The notes under the pieces were generated by a model, which was not told the origin of the DNA, did not search any database, and saw only the letters and a program-made list of their open reading frames with translations. Positions 31,224 to 40,138 of a stretch of DNA of 42,159 nt are shown here, in pieces. The position numbers and the translations under genes were made by a program. Source of the stretch: Acidimicrobiaceae bacterium. Its GTDB lineage: Bacteria; Actinomycetota; Acidimicrobiia; Acidimicrobiales; RAAP-2. Each line of letters starts with the position of its first letter. The first letter of the stretch is position 1. Location: contig PKWY01000027.1 in NCBI GenBank assembly GCA_003132205.1, positions 92,507 through 134,665 of the forward strand, read 5' to 3'.

Positions 31224-33064
31224 GCTCGCACGGTACGTCGACCCATACTCGAACCCGCGCGCAGAGCAGACCCGTACGCCGCAACAGATCGAAATCCGCC
31301 CGGCGACTGAAGATAGTTCGCGCGAGCTTCATTCTCGTGTTCCTCCTGTTGGCGCTGCGACTCTTCCAGGTCCAGATCTTCGAGCACGCCCACTACGAAA
31401 GACTCTCGGTGGCCCAGGTGCGAGAGGACCTGACCACCACCGCGTTACGAGCAGGGATCTACGACCGCCGCGGCCAGATTCTGGCGATTTCGCGACCGAC
31501 CTCGTTGGTGATCGCGGACGACATCCAAATCTCGAATCCCGTGCGTGAGGCTGAGGCGATGTCCCCACTCGTGCAGGTTCCCGTCAACCATCTCACGGCG
31601 CTTCTCTCGAAGAAGAAGGACGGTTACGTCATCATCAACAACAAGCTCGACCTCAACGACGGGCGCAAACTTACGAGCGCGGCCTTCCCGGGCATCGTTG
31701 TCCAGAACTCGTCGGTGCGCAACTATCCCAATGGCACGCTCGCCGAGTCGTTGCTCGGCGGCACAAACTCCGCGGGTGCGGGCAACTCGGGGCTGGAATA
31801 CGAGTACCAGAAGCAGCTGGCCGGTCAGACCGGCGTTACCCGGGAATTCGTCTCCGCGTCAGGGGTGAATCTTCCGAGTTCGCACAGCACCGTTATCCGA
31901 AAAGCCACACCGGGAGTCGGCCTCGAGTTGACGATCGACTCCTCGTTACAGTTCGTCACCGAACGAGCGCTCGCCACCCAGTTGAAGGCCGTGGGTGGGC
32001 TTACCGGCGTCGCGGTCGTGATGGACGTGAAGACCGGTGAGATTCTCGCTGACGCCTCGCTCGTAAACACCAAGACCGCGGCGGGCGTGCTCGGCCCCGT
32101 TCCGTCGTGGGGCACCGCGGTCGGGGTGCCGGGCATCAGCCAGACAATCAACAATCTCGCGTTCAGCCAGGCCTACGAACCAGGATCGGTCTTCAAGGTC
32201 GTGACCTTCTCCGCGGCGCTCCAGGCGGGTCTCATCACCCCGAGCACGGCCTTCACCGTCCCCAATTCGGTGAATGTTGGCGGGCGCTACTTCCACGACG
32301 CCGAGAATCACGGGCTCGAGCATCTCGCCGCCACCGAGGTATTGGCGCAGTCATCCAACATTGGCACGTACGAAATCGGCAAACTGGTGGGTGAGGCTGG
32401 GCTTTTGGCGCAAGTCGAACGACTGGGGTTCGGTCAAATGACCTCGGTCAACTTCCCGGGTGAGACATCTGGGCTCCTCGTGAGTGCCGCCAACTGGTAC
32501 GCGAGTGACCAGGTGGCGCTGCCTATTGGCCAGGTGGACGCCGTCCCACCGTTGCAGGTTCTCGACGCGTACAACACAATCGCCAATGGGGGGGCATTCG
32601 TTGAACCAAGATTGGTTCGTGGTTATGTCTACGCAAATGGTTCCACCAAGTCCGCACCGCCGAGCGTCAAGCGACAGGCGCTCTCGCCAACGGTGGCAGC
32701 GACCATGAACAAGATGCTCCAGCAGGTCGTGCTCGCGGGAACGGGCACGAACGCGATCATCCCGGGTTACAGCGTGGCCGGAAAGACCGGTACCGCCACA
32801 ATGCCCTATCCGGGTCGGGACTCCCTTCTGATAGGCGACTACAACGCCAGTTTCGTCGGCTTCGCTCCGGCAAACAATCCGGTCTTGTCCATGATCGTTG
32901 TGGTGGAACGACCCCAGACCACGATCTTCGGCGGCGCGGTCGCGGCGCCGGTGTTTCAACAGGTGATGTCGTACGCCCTGCACCACTTCGGCATCCCTTC
33001 CAACGGCACGATGGTGAAGCCCCTGAAGGGCGCGGGCGCGAGTATCGGATCGGACGTAACGTGA
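31220..33064 (+). CDS. ftsI: Septal peptidoglycan transpeptidase FtsI (PBP3-type)
   Basis: This 614-residue class B penicillin-binding protein cross-links septal peptidoglycan together with the glycosyltransferase FtsW. A basic N-terminus and one membrane helix (about 30-50) lead to the dimerisation domain with RAGIYDRRGQILA. The transpeptidase domain has Ser323-x-x-Lys326 (GSVFK), Ser378-Ser379-Asn380, and Lys522-Thr-Gly (AGKTGTA). No PASTA domains are present. It starts at GTG 31220 over the end of ftsL and ends over the start of murE. Confidence 0.96.
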   Translation: MSSHGTSTHTRTRAQSRPVRRNRSKSARRLKIVRASFILVFLLLALRLFQVQIFEHAHYERLSVAQVREDLTTTALRAGIYDRRGQILAISRPTSLVIADDIQISNPVREAEAMSPLVQVPVNHLTALLSKKKDGYVIINNKLDLNDGRKLTSAAFPGIVVQNSSVRNYPNGTLAESLLGGTNSAGAGNSGLEYEYQKQLAGQTGVTREFVSASGVNLPSSHSTVIRKATPGVGLELTIDSSLQFVTERALATQLKAVGGLTGVAVVMDVKTGEILADASLVNTKTAAGVLGPVPSWGTAVGVPGISQTINNLAFSQAYEPGSVFKVVTFSAALQAGLITPSTAFTVPNSVNVGGRYFHDAENHGLEHLAATEVLAQSSNIGTYEIGKLVGEAGLLAQVERLGFGQMTSVNFPGETSGLLVSAANWYASDQVALPIGQVDAVPPLQVLDAYNTIANGGAFVEPRLVRGYVYANGSTKSAPPSVKRQALSPTVAATMNKMLQQVVLAGTGTNAIIPGYSVAGKTGTATMPYPGRDSLLIGDYNASFVGFAPANNPVLSMIVVVERPQTTIFGGAVAAPVFQQVMSYALHHFGIPSNGTMVKPLKGAGASIGSDVT

Positions 33065-34461
33065 TGCAGCTGGGCGACGTACTTGACAGTGTCACTCTCG
33101 ATGTGGCGACGAGCTCGATCGAGGTGACGCACGTGGAAATCGACTCGCGTGAGTGCGTCCCGGGCACGTTGTTCTTCGCGATGCCGGGCACGAAGGTCCA
33201 TGGAGTCAGTTTCATCGACGACGCCGCACGGCACGGCGCGGTCGCCGCGGTATCGAGCGAACCATTCGGAGCGGTCATACCCGTGGTTGTCGTCCCCGAG
33301 TCGCAGCTGTACGCGCTCATGGCTCACGCGAGTTCGGCGGTAGTGGGTCATCCCGGGCAGGAGCTGGACCTGGTGGGCGTCACGGGCACCAACGGCAAGA
33401 CCAGCGTGACATCGCTCGTGGGTTCGCTGGCTCGAGCGCTCGGGTGGAACGGCGCGAGCATTGGAACTCTAACCAACGAGCGCACGACTCCGGCGTCGCC
33501 GGAGCTCTTTCGTTCGCTCGCTCATCTCGCCCGGGGTTTCGACGTCGAGCGCCCGCGTTCGGTGGTCGCCCTTGAAGTCTCCAGCCACGCGCTCCACCAA
33601 CATCGGGTGGAGGGGCTCCGCTTCACGGTCACCGCCTTCACGAACCTGGGCCATGACCATCTCGACTACCACCGCACCATGGAAGAGTATTTCGCGGTGA
33701 AGTCCCAGCTCTTCACGCTGGAGCACGCCAAGCGTGCCGTCATCTGGTGCGATGATTCCTACGGTTTGCGTCTGGCGGACATGACATCGCTTCCTGTGAC
33801 GAGAGTCCGCCGAAGCGACGCGGTCGACGTCACCGAATCGATGCAGGGAACCATCTTCTTCTGGCGCGGCCATCTGGTGAATACGCCGCTCATCGGCGGC
33901 TACAACGTCGACAACGCCTTGATGGCCATGGAGATCCTTAGGTCACTCGGCGCGAGTGAGTCCGACATCGCGGCGTCGATGGCTGATGTCGAGGGCGTGC
34001 CCGGCCGTTTCCAAGTGGTGAGCGCCGAGGGCCTCGTTGTGATTGTTGACTACGCGCACACCCCCGAGGGACTTCGCCGACTTCTTGAGGATGTCCGTCG
34101 ACTCATGAACGGCGGGCGGATCATCACGGTGTTCGGTTGCGGGGGAGACCGTGACCGGGCCAAGCGCCGACAGATGGGCGAAGTCGCCTCATCGCTCTCG
34201 CAAATCACCATCGTGACCTCGGATAACCCACGTTCCGAGGAGCCTGATGCCATCATTGATTCCATCATCGAAGGAACAGTGGCCGGCGCGACCGTGCTTC
34301 GCATGGCTGATCGGCGCAGCGCCATCGCCGAGGCGATCCGCCTCGGCGAACCCGGCGACGTGGTGGTGCTGGCGGGTAAAGGCCACGAGACCACCCAAGT
34401 GATCGGTGACGTTGTCCTGCCGTTCGATGATCGAGTTGTAGCGAGAGAGTTCCTGAAGTGA
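33061..34461 (+). CDS. murE: UDP-MurNAc-tripeptide ligase MurE (meso-DAP adding)
   Basis: MurE adds the third amino acid to UDP-MurNAc-L-Ala-D-Glu. The P-loop is VTGTNGKTS, the Lys-carbamate and metal region contains HDHLDYHRTMEEYFAVK, and the C-terminal domain has VDYAHTPEGL. Asp388-Asn-Pro-Arg391 (SDNPRSEEP) is the signature of enzymes that use meso-diaminopimelate, so the wall is predicted to be of the meso-DAP type. GTG 33061 overlaps the ftsI stop; ATG 33064 is equally possible. murF would normally follow, but the next gene, only seven bases on, is mraY. Confidence 0.96.
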   Translation: MMQLGDVLDSVTLDVATSSIEVTHVEIDSRECVPGTLFFAMPGTKVHGVSFIDDAARHGAVAAVSSEPFGAVIPVVVVPESQLYALMAHASSAVVGHPGQELDLVGVTGTNGKTSVTSLVGSLARALGWNGASIGTLTNERTTPASPELFRSLAHLARGFDVERPRSVVALEVSSHALHQHRVEGLRFTVTAFTNLGHDHLDYHRTMEEYFAVKSQLFTLEHAKRAVIWCDDSYGLRLADMTSLPVTRVRRSDAVDVTESMQGTIFFWRGHLVNTPLIGGYNVDNALMAMEILRSLGASESDIAASMADVEGVPGRFQVVSAEGLVVIVDYAHTPEGLRRLLEDVRRLMNGGRIITVFGCGGDRDRAKRRQMGEVASSLSQITIVTSDNPRSEEPDAIIDSIIEGTVAGATVLRMADRRSAIAEAIRLGEPGDVVVLAGKGHETTQVIGDVVLPFDDRVVAREFLK

Positions 34462-34468
34462 GGGCGCA

Positions 34469-35503
34469 ATGCTGAGTTTGATGGAGTCGGGCGGCTTCGG
34501 TTTCCTCATCTCGCTGCTGGTGACGCCCCTGTGGATACGTTTTCTGCAAGAGCGATCGCTCGGCCAGCGGATTCGTGAGGAGGGACCGTCGACGCACCAC
34601 GCCAAGGCGGGAACACCCACTATGGGCGGGGTCATCATCGTGCTCGCCGCGGTCTTCGGCTATCTCATGGGGCACGTCGGCACGTCGATCAACTTCACCC
34701 GCGCGGGCGTTCTGGTGCTCTGCGTTACGGTGGCGTCGGGAGTGCTCGGTTTTCTCGATGACTACCTTGCAATTCGCAACGCCCGAAACCTGGGACTCAA
34801 CAAGCGTGGAAAACTCGTCGGCCAACTGGTGATCGCCGCGGCGTTCGCCGCCTTCTCGATCTACTGGGTCCACACCTCGACCGACCTGTCCTTCACGCGC
34901 TTCTCCCTGCCCGGATGGAACCTGACTACGGGGGGATGGATGCTGCTGGCCGTGTTCGTCATCATCGCCACCTCCAACGCCGTGAACCTCACCGACGGAC
35001 TCGACGGACTCGCCGCGGGCTCGGCGACTTTCTGCTTCGGCGTGTTGTCGATCATCGGCTATTGGCAGTTCCGCCATCTCACCATCTACCGCCTGCATTC
35101 GGCGCTTGATCTCGGGCTGGTGGCCGTCGCCCTCGTGGGGTCGTGTCTCGGCTTTCTCTGGTGGAACGCCGCTCCCGCGCGGATCATGATGGGCGACACC
35201 GGCTCACTGGCCATTGGCACCGGACTGGGCGCGCTGTGCCTCTTGATGAATCTGGATCTTCTCCTCGTCATCATCGGTGGGCTCTTCGTCGCTGAGACGG
35301 CGTCGGTCATTCTGCAGGTCCTGAGCTTCCGCATCTTCGGTCGTCGGGTGTTCCGCATGGCGCCCTTCCACCATCACTTCGAACTGCGTGGCTGGCCCGA
35401 GATAACCGTCATCATCCGATTCTGGATTCTGGCCGGCCTTCTCGCCATGCTCGGCCTCGGCATCTTCTACGGCGATTTCCTGAAGATTGGAAAGGTCGTC
35501 TAG
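34469..35503 (+). CDS. mraY: Phospho-MurNAc-pentapeptide transferase MraY
   Basis: MraY moves phospho-MurNAc-pentapeptide from UDP to undecaprenyl phosphate to make lipid I at the cytoplasmic membrane. The 344-residue, roughly ten-helix protein has KAGTPTMGG, FLDDYL, NAVNLTDGLDGLA, MMGDTGSLAIG and APFHHHFELRGWPE, all family signatures with the catalytic Asp residues. Two ATGs (34469 and 34481) are possible starts. It lies between murE and ftsW with gaps of seven and zero bases. Confidence 0.97.
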   Translation: MLSLMESGGFGFLISLLVTPLWIRFLQERSLGQRIREEGPSTHHAKAGTPTMGGVIIVLAAVFGYLMGHVGTSINFTRAGVLVLCVTVASGVLGFLDDYLAIRNARNLGLNKRGKLVGQLVIAAAFAAFSIYWVHTSTDLSFTRFSLPGWNLTTGGWMLLAVFVIIATSNAVNLTDGLDGLAAGSATFCFGVLSIIGYWQFRHLTIYRLHSALDLGLVAVALVGSCLGFLWWNAAPARIMMGDTGSLAIGTGLGALCLLMNLDLLLVIIGGLFVAETASVILQVLSFRIFGRRVFRMAPFHHHFELRGWPEITVIIRFWILAGLLAMLGLGIFYGDFLKIGKVV

Positions 35504-36751
35504 GTGGCGAAGGCGCGCGCATCCCTTGGGCTCCTGCAGCCGCTCCCTCGAGGGAGCTTCAACGCGCGAATGCTCCTCTTGGTCACCACGTTCCTCATCA
35601 CCTTCGGCACCATCGCCGTCGCCACGGCGAGTGAGGGACAGTCGGCGGCGAACGGAGCTTCATCGTTGAGCATCGTCCTGCGCGACGTCATCTATCTGGG
35701 CTTCGGCATCTTCGCCCTCTACGTGGTGGCCCGCATCCGCCTGGACCAGCTCGTGCGAAAGGCGCCCCTGCTGGCGCTCGGCGGGCTCGGTCTCTTGGCG
35801 GCGGTCAAGTTGGTGGGTGTGACGTCGAATGGCGGCAAGCGCTGGCTGAACCTGCACGTTATCTACCTCCAGCCCTCGGAGATCTTCAAGTTCGTCACGG
35901 TGATCCTCGTCGCCTGGCTGGTTCAGCACCACCACGACGAGCTCGGCAACTGGAAGCAGCTGGTCATCTGGACTTCGCCGATTTTGCTGGGAGCGGGCCT
36001 CATCGTCATTGAACCGGATATCGGCACCACGTCGGTGGTCTTGGCGATCGCGTTCGTGATGCTGGCCGTCGCGGGGCTTTCGCGCAAGCTGCTCGTTCGT
36101 ATCGCGGGTCTCGGCATCGTCGCCTTCCTGATCTACATGAAGCTGAGGCCGTACTCGGCCGCTCGGTTCTTTTCGTTCCTTCACCCGAACAGGGACCTGC
36201 TCGGGAGCGGCTACCAGTTACTCGAGTCGAAGATCGCCCTCGGCGCGGGAGGACTCACGGGACTTGGTCTCGGCAACAGCCGTTCGAAGTGGGGGTTGCT
36301 TCCCAATCCCCACACGGACTTCATCTTCACCATCATCGGCGAGGAGATGGGCCTGCTCGGCACCCTCGTGGTGATCGGTCTCTTCGTCTGGTTCTTGTTC
36401 GTGGCGACCCGCATCGCCCAGCAGTGCATGAACGAGGTCTACCGGCTGATCGTCGTTGGCGTCACGGCCTGGATCATGGTCGAAGCGCTGATCAACATCG
36501 CCTCGGTGGTCGGTGGATGGGCGGTGACGGGAATCCCACTCCCGTTCTTCTCGTACGGAGGCACTGCTTTGATCACCGAGCTCGCGGCGGTCGGGCTGCT
36601 GTACAACATCGCCCACGACAAGAGCCGTGCGGGCGACGTGGAGATTCGAGAGTACGAGATGACGAATTTCCGTGAGTCCCTTGAAAGCCGAACCCTGACT
36701 CGGCCGAGAACCGCGTCCCGGCGCCGCCATGGTCAACGTCAGCGACGCTAA
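35504..36751 (+). CDS. ftsW: Septal peptidoglycan glycosyltransferase FtsW (SEDS family)
   Basis: FtsW polymerises lipid II at the septum, paired with FtsI. The 415-residue SEDS protein has about ten helices, with GGKRWLNL and LQPSEIFKF in the first half, FLHPNRDLLGSGYQLLESKIALGAGGLTGLGLGNSRSKWGLLPNPHTDFIFTIIGEE carrying the catalytic loop, and GIPLPFFSYGGTALI near the end. The C-terminus is Arg-rich and cytoplasmic. GTG 35504 directly abuts the mraY stop, where murD usually lies. The stop overlaps the murG ATG (TAATG). Confidence 0.96.
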   Translation: MAKARASLGLLQPLPRGSFNARMLLLVTTFLITFGTIAVATASEGQSAANGASSLSIVLRDVIYLGFGIFALYVVARIRLDQLVRKAPLLALGGLGLLAAVKLVGVTSNGGKRWLNLHVIYLQPSEIFKFVTVILVAWLVQHHHDELGNWKQLVIWTSPILLGAGLIVIEPDIGTTSVVLAIAFVMLAVAGLSRKLLVRIAGLGIVAFLIYMKLRPYSAARFFSFLHPNRDLLGSGYQLLESKIALGAGGLTGLGLGNSRSKWGLLPNPHTDFIFTIIGEEMGLLGTLVVIGLFVWFLFVATRIAQQCMNEVYRLIVVGVTAWIMVEALINIASVVGGWAVTGIPLPFFSYGGTALITELAAVGLLYNIAHDKSRAGDVEIREYEMTNFRESLESRTLTRPRTASRRRHGQRQRR

Positions 36752-37869
36752 TGAGGGGGCCCATAGTCATCACGGGCGGAGGCACGGGCGGACATATCTT
36801 CCCGATGCAGGCGGTCGCCGAACAGCTGGAGGCCCGCGGGATCGAGGCATCGCAACTTCATTTCGTCGGGAGTCGCCGCGGTCAGGAGAAGGCCCTGCTG
36901 GGCGGATCGTCAATCGGGCTGACATTGCTGCCCGGACGTGGAATTCAGCGATCGCTCACGCCAAGGGCGACACTCGACAATGTTGGAGCGGTGCTGGGAC
37001 TGATGGGCGCGGTCGCCATCGCGTTCACCAAAGTCGCAAGGTGGCGGCCTTCGGTGGTGGTGTCGGTGGGGGGTTACGCCTCGTTCGCCGTGGCGCTCGC
37101 CGCGGTGCTCTGGAGGCGACCACTGGTTCTGGTTGAACTCGACGCCACGCCCGGCGCGGCCCATCGTCTCCTCGGACGCTTCGCCCGCGCCCACTGCAGC
37201 GCATTCCCCTCGAGCGAGGCACGCGCAGTCTTCACCGGAGCGCCCCTTCGTGACGCCATCGTCAACGTGGACCGGTCGCTCGAAGCCCGCGAGCGAGCCC
37301 GCGGGCTTCAGACGCCGCCCATCGAACCGGGTCGTCGGGTCGTCGTCGTGATGACCGGATCGCTCGGCGCGGCGAGCGTCAACCGCGCCGCCAGCGAGCT
37401 GGCGGGCGAGTGGTCCGCAAGAACAGATCGGACCTTGATTCACGTGACCGGCCGGCGAGACTACGAGCAGATCGCACGCATGCGGCTCGAACTCTCAGGG
37501 CTGGACTATCGGGTGGTCGCTTTTGGGGACATGGCCGAACTGTGGTCCGTCTGCGACGTGGCAGTCTGCCGCGCGGGAGCGACCACCGTGGCTGAGCTGA
37601 CGGCGCTCGGAATCTGCTCGGTGCTGGTGCCACTGCCCAACGCGCCGGGCGACCACCAGACGAAGAACGCCACGGTGGTCGTCGACGCGGGAGGAGCGCG
37701 GTTGATCTCCGACAACCAGTGCAGCGCCCGAGCGCTCGGTCAGGCCCTCGATGAGCTGCTTCAACCCGCGGCGCTCGCTGCGATGTCCGAGGCGGCGCTC
37801 TCCATCGGGCGTCGCGATGCCTCGCACGAGATCGCTCGGGTGGTCTTGGAAGTTGGCGGGTGGTCGTGA
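36751..37869 (+). CDS. murG: Lipid II-forming GlcNAc transferase MurG
   Basis: MurG adds GlcNAc to lipid I, making lipid II on the inner face of the membrane. The 372-residue GT-B protein has the N-terminal GGGTGGHIFPMQAVAEQL loop with the catalytic His, SVGGYASF, and the C-terminal donor site CRAGATTVAELTALG and HQTKNA. The segment that in many MurG proteins reads HEQN is here Val128-Glu-Leu-Asp131 (VELDATPG), a notable departure. The ATG overlaps the ftsW stop, and the TGA overlaps the murC start. Confidence 0.95.
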   Translation: MRGPIVITGGGTGGHIFPMQAVAEQLEARGIEASQLHFVGSRRGQEKALLGGSSIGLTLLPGRGIQRSLTPRATLDNVGAVLGLMGAVAIAFTKVARWRPSVVVSVGGYASFAVALAAVLWRRPLVLVELDATPGAAHRLLGRFARAHCSAFPSSEARAVFTGAPLRDAIVNVDRSLEARERARGLQTPPIEPGRRVVVVMTGSLGAASVNRAASELAGEWSARTDRTLIHVTGRRDYEQIARMRLELSGLDYRVVAFGDMAELWSVCDVAVCRAGATTVAELTALGICSVLVPLPNAPGDHQTKNATVVVDAGGARLISDNQCSARALGQALDELLQPAALAAMSEAALSIGRRDASHEIARVVLEVGGWS

Positions 37870-39230
37870 GGTTCGAGCCGGGACAGCGAGTGCACATCAT
37901 CGGTGTGGGCGGAGCCGGAATGAGCGGTGTCGCGCGTCTATTGACAGAGATGGGCTGCGAGGTGAGCGGCAGCGACGCCAAGGAGTCGCCGGTGCTTGGC
38001 GAGTTGAGGGCGGCCGGCGTTCGCGTGAGCGTCGGCCACGACGCTGGAAACGGCGCCGACGCGAACATCGTCCTGTGGTCCCCGGCGGTGCAGCCGGACA
38101 ACGTTGAACTCGTCGACGCCTCGCGGCGCGGCGCGCTTCTCCTCAGTCGTAGCGAGGTGCTCGAAGCGCTCGCCGGGCAGCAACGCGTAGTAGGGCTCAC
38201 GGGGACTCACGGCAAGACCACCGCCACCTCGATGATGGTGCAGGTGATGCTCGCCGACGGGCGCGATGACTCGCGCCTCGTCGGAGCGCCCGTCACGGGG
38301 GTCGGCGCGAACGGCCACTTCGGAGACGGCGACCTGCTCTTGGAGGTTGACGAAAGTTACGGGACCTTTGCCTTGCTGCGGCCCTACGCGCTCGGCGTCT
38401 TGAACGTCGAAGCTGACCACCTCGATCACTACGGCGATCTCGCCACGCTCGAGACGGCCTTCGTTGACCTGATCGACCGCACCACGGGATCGGTGGTGGT
38501 GTGGGGCGACGACGAAGGAGTCCAACGCGTGCGTTCCCGCTCGAACCGCGAGGTCGTTGCCGTGGGGACGACCTCCGCGTCGACGTGGATGGTCAGCGAC
38601 GTGGAGATAGGGCGACGAGGGGCGTCGTTTCGCCTCAGCGGTCCCGATCGGCAACTCTCCATCCGCTTGTGCGTGACCGGTCTGCACAACGTCGCCAACG
38701 CTGCGGTCGTCGCCACGCTGGCCCTTTTGCTGGGGGTGCCTGACGAGTCGGTCAAACGGGGCTTGCGCAACTTCGCCGGGGCTCCTCGACGGTTTCAGTA
38801 CCTCGGTTCGTGGCGCGGGGTCGATGTCTACGAGGACTACGCACACCTGCCCGGGGAGATCTCGGCCACACTCCGAGCGACGCGGGCGACGGGATACGAG
38901 CGGATCGTCGCCGTGTTCCAGCCTCACCGGGTGACGCGAACGGTCAATCTCGCCCCGTCGTTCGCGGCGGCGTTCGAGCTCGCCTCGCACGTCGTGGTGT
39001 CCGATATCTACAGCGCCGGCGAGGCAAATCCGGCCGGCGTGACCGGAGAACTGCTGGTGCCGGGGATTCGCCGGCACGCTGCGAACCAGACCGTGCAGTA
39101 CGCGCCCACCTTCGACGATGTCCTGGCCGACCTCGAGGCGCTGCACGATCAGTGCGACGTGGTGCTCCTGCTCGGAGCGGGCGACATCGCCACCATCGCT
39201 CGCGACCTACGTGGAGGACTTGACGCATGA
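37866..39230 (+). CDS. murC: UDP-MurNAc-L-alanine ligase MurC
   Basis: MurC joins L-alanine to UDP-MurNAc, the first peptide step. The N-terminal Rossmann-like domain has HIIGVGGAGMSGVARLL, the P-loop is LTGTHGKTTATSMM, EADHLDHYG follows, and the C-terminal domain has RRFQYLGSWRGVDVYEDYAHLPGE and FQPHRVTRT. GTG 37866 makes a GTGA overlap with murG; GTG 37860, two codons earlier, is an alternative. The stop overlaps the murB ATG by four bases. Confidence 0.96.
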   Translation: MRFEPGQRVHIIGVGGAGMSGVARLLTEMGCEVSGSDAKESPVLGELRAAGVRVSVGHDAGNGADANIVLWSPAVQPDNVELVDASRRGALLLSRSEVLEALAGQQRVVGLTGTHGKTTATSMMVQVMLADGRDDSRLVGAPVTGVGANGHFGDGDLLLEVDESYGTFALLRPYALGVLNVEADHLDHYGDLATLETAFVDLIDRTTGSVVVWGDDEGVQRVRSRSNREVVAVGTTSASTWMVSDVEIGRRGASFRLSGPDRQLSIRLCVTGLHNVANAAVVATLALLLGVPDESVKRGLRNFAGAPRRFQYLGSWRGVDVYEDYAHLPGEISATLRATRATGYERIVAVFQPHRVTRTVNLAPSFAAAFELASHVVVSDIYSAGEANPAGVTGELLVPGIRRHAANQTVQYAPTFDDVLADLEALHDQCDVVLLLGAGDIATIARDLRGGLDA

Positions 39231-40138
39231 GTCTGCGTGAACTCGTTGAGCTCGGCGGCGACCGGGTCGAGGAACACGCAGCCTTCGGTACGCGAACGAC
39301 GTATCGAGTCGGCGGTACGGTGCGCGCGTTGGTCACGCTGTCGACGCACCGCGACCTCGATGAGCTGGGACCGTTGATCTTCGCGAGCGGTCTTTCGCTC
39401 GTGCCGATCGGCAACGGGTCGAACCTGCTGGTCGCCGACGGCGAGCACGAGGTCATCGGCATTCATCTGAGCGGCGAGTTCGCGCAGTTGGGGTGGAGCG
39501 AAAGCCACGGGGCGGTGGTCGTCGAGGCGGGGGCAGGGCTCGACCTGCCGATCGCCGCGCGGCGACTGTCGGGCGAGGGAGTAGCCGGCTTCGAATGGGC
39601 CGTTGGCGTGCCGGGAACGTTTGGCGGGGCCGTGGTGATGAACGCGGGCGGGCACGGATCGAACATGGCGGCTTCGGTGACGAAGGTGCACACGATCTCG
39701 GCGAACGGGCCTCGAGAGTGGGACGCCGTCGAGCTCGGCTTCGCGTACCGCTCGAGCGCGATTGACCGCTCCGATCTGGTCACCCGGGTGACCCTGCGGT
39801 TGGCTCGCGGCGATGCCCAAGCCTCGCTGGCGCAGATCAAGGAGATCGTCCGGTGGCGACGTGAACATCAGCCTGGGGGCGCCAACGCCGGGAGCGTGTT
39901 TCGAAATCCTGAGGGAGACCACGCCGGAAGGCTGATCGAGGTCGCCGGCTGCAAAGGGCTGCGGGTGGGCAGCGCGGTCGTGAGCGAGAAACACTCGAAC
40001 TTCATCATCGCCGACCCCGGGGGGAGTGCCAACGACGTCTACGAGCTCCTCGTCGAGGTTCGCGACCGTGTCCTCGAAGCCACCGGGATCCTCCTGGTCA
40101 CGGAGCATCGCTTCTTGGGTTTTGGAGAGCGACCATGA
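39227..40138 (+). CDS. murB: UDP-N-acetylenolpyruvoylglucosamine reductase MurB
   Basis: MurB reduces the enolpyruvyl group of UDP-GlcNAc-enolpyruvate with NADPH and FAD, giving UDP-MurNAc. The 303-residue protein has the FAD-binding GNGSNLLV, GVPGTFGGAVVMNAGGHG, the proton-donor Ser in NAGSVFRNP and the late EKHSNFII segment. The early TTYRVGG is typical. It overlaps murC and ftsQ by four bases each. Confidence 0.96.
   Translation: MSLRELVELGGDRVEEHAAFGTRTTYRVGGTVRALVTLSTHRDLDELGPLIFASGLSLVPIGNGSNLLVADGEHEVIGIHLSGEFAQLGWSESHGAVVVEAGAGLDLPIAARRLSGEGVAGFEWAVGVPGTFGGAVVMNAGGHGSNMAASVTKVHTISANGPREWDAVELGFAYRSSAIDRSDLVTRVTLRLARGDAQASLAQIKEIVRWRREHQPGGANAGSVFRNPEGDHAGRLIEVAGCKGLRVGSAVVSEKHSNFIIADPGGSANDVYELLVEVRDRVLEATGILLVTEHRFLGFGERP

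Noticed and set aside
37938..39146. Minus-strand open frame of 402 codons
   Set aside because: It is antisense to murC, which is unmistakable.
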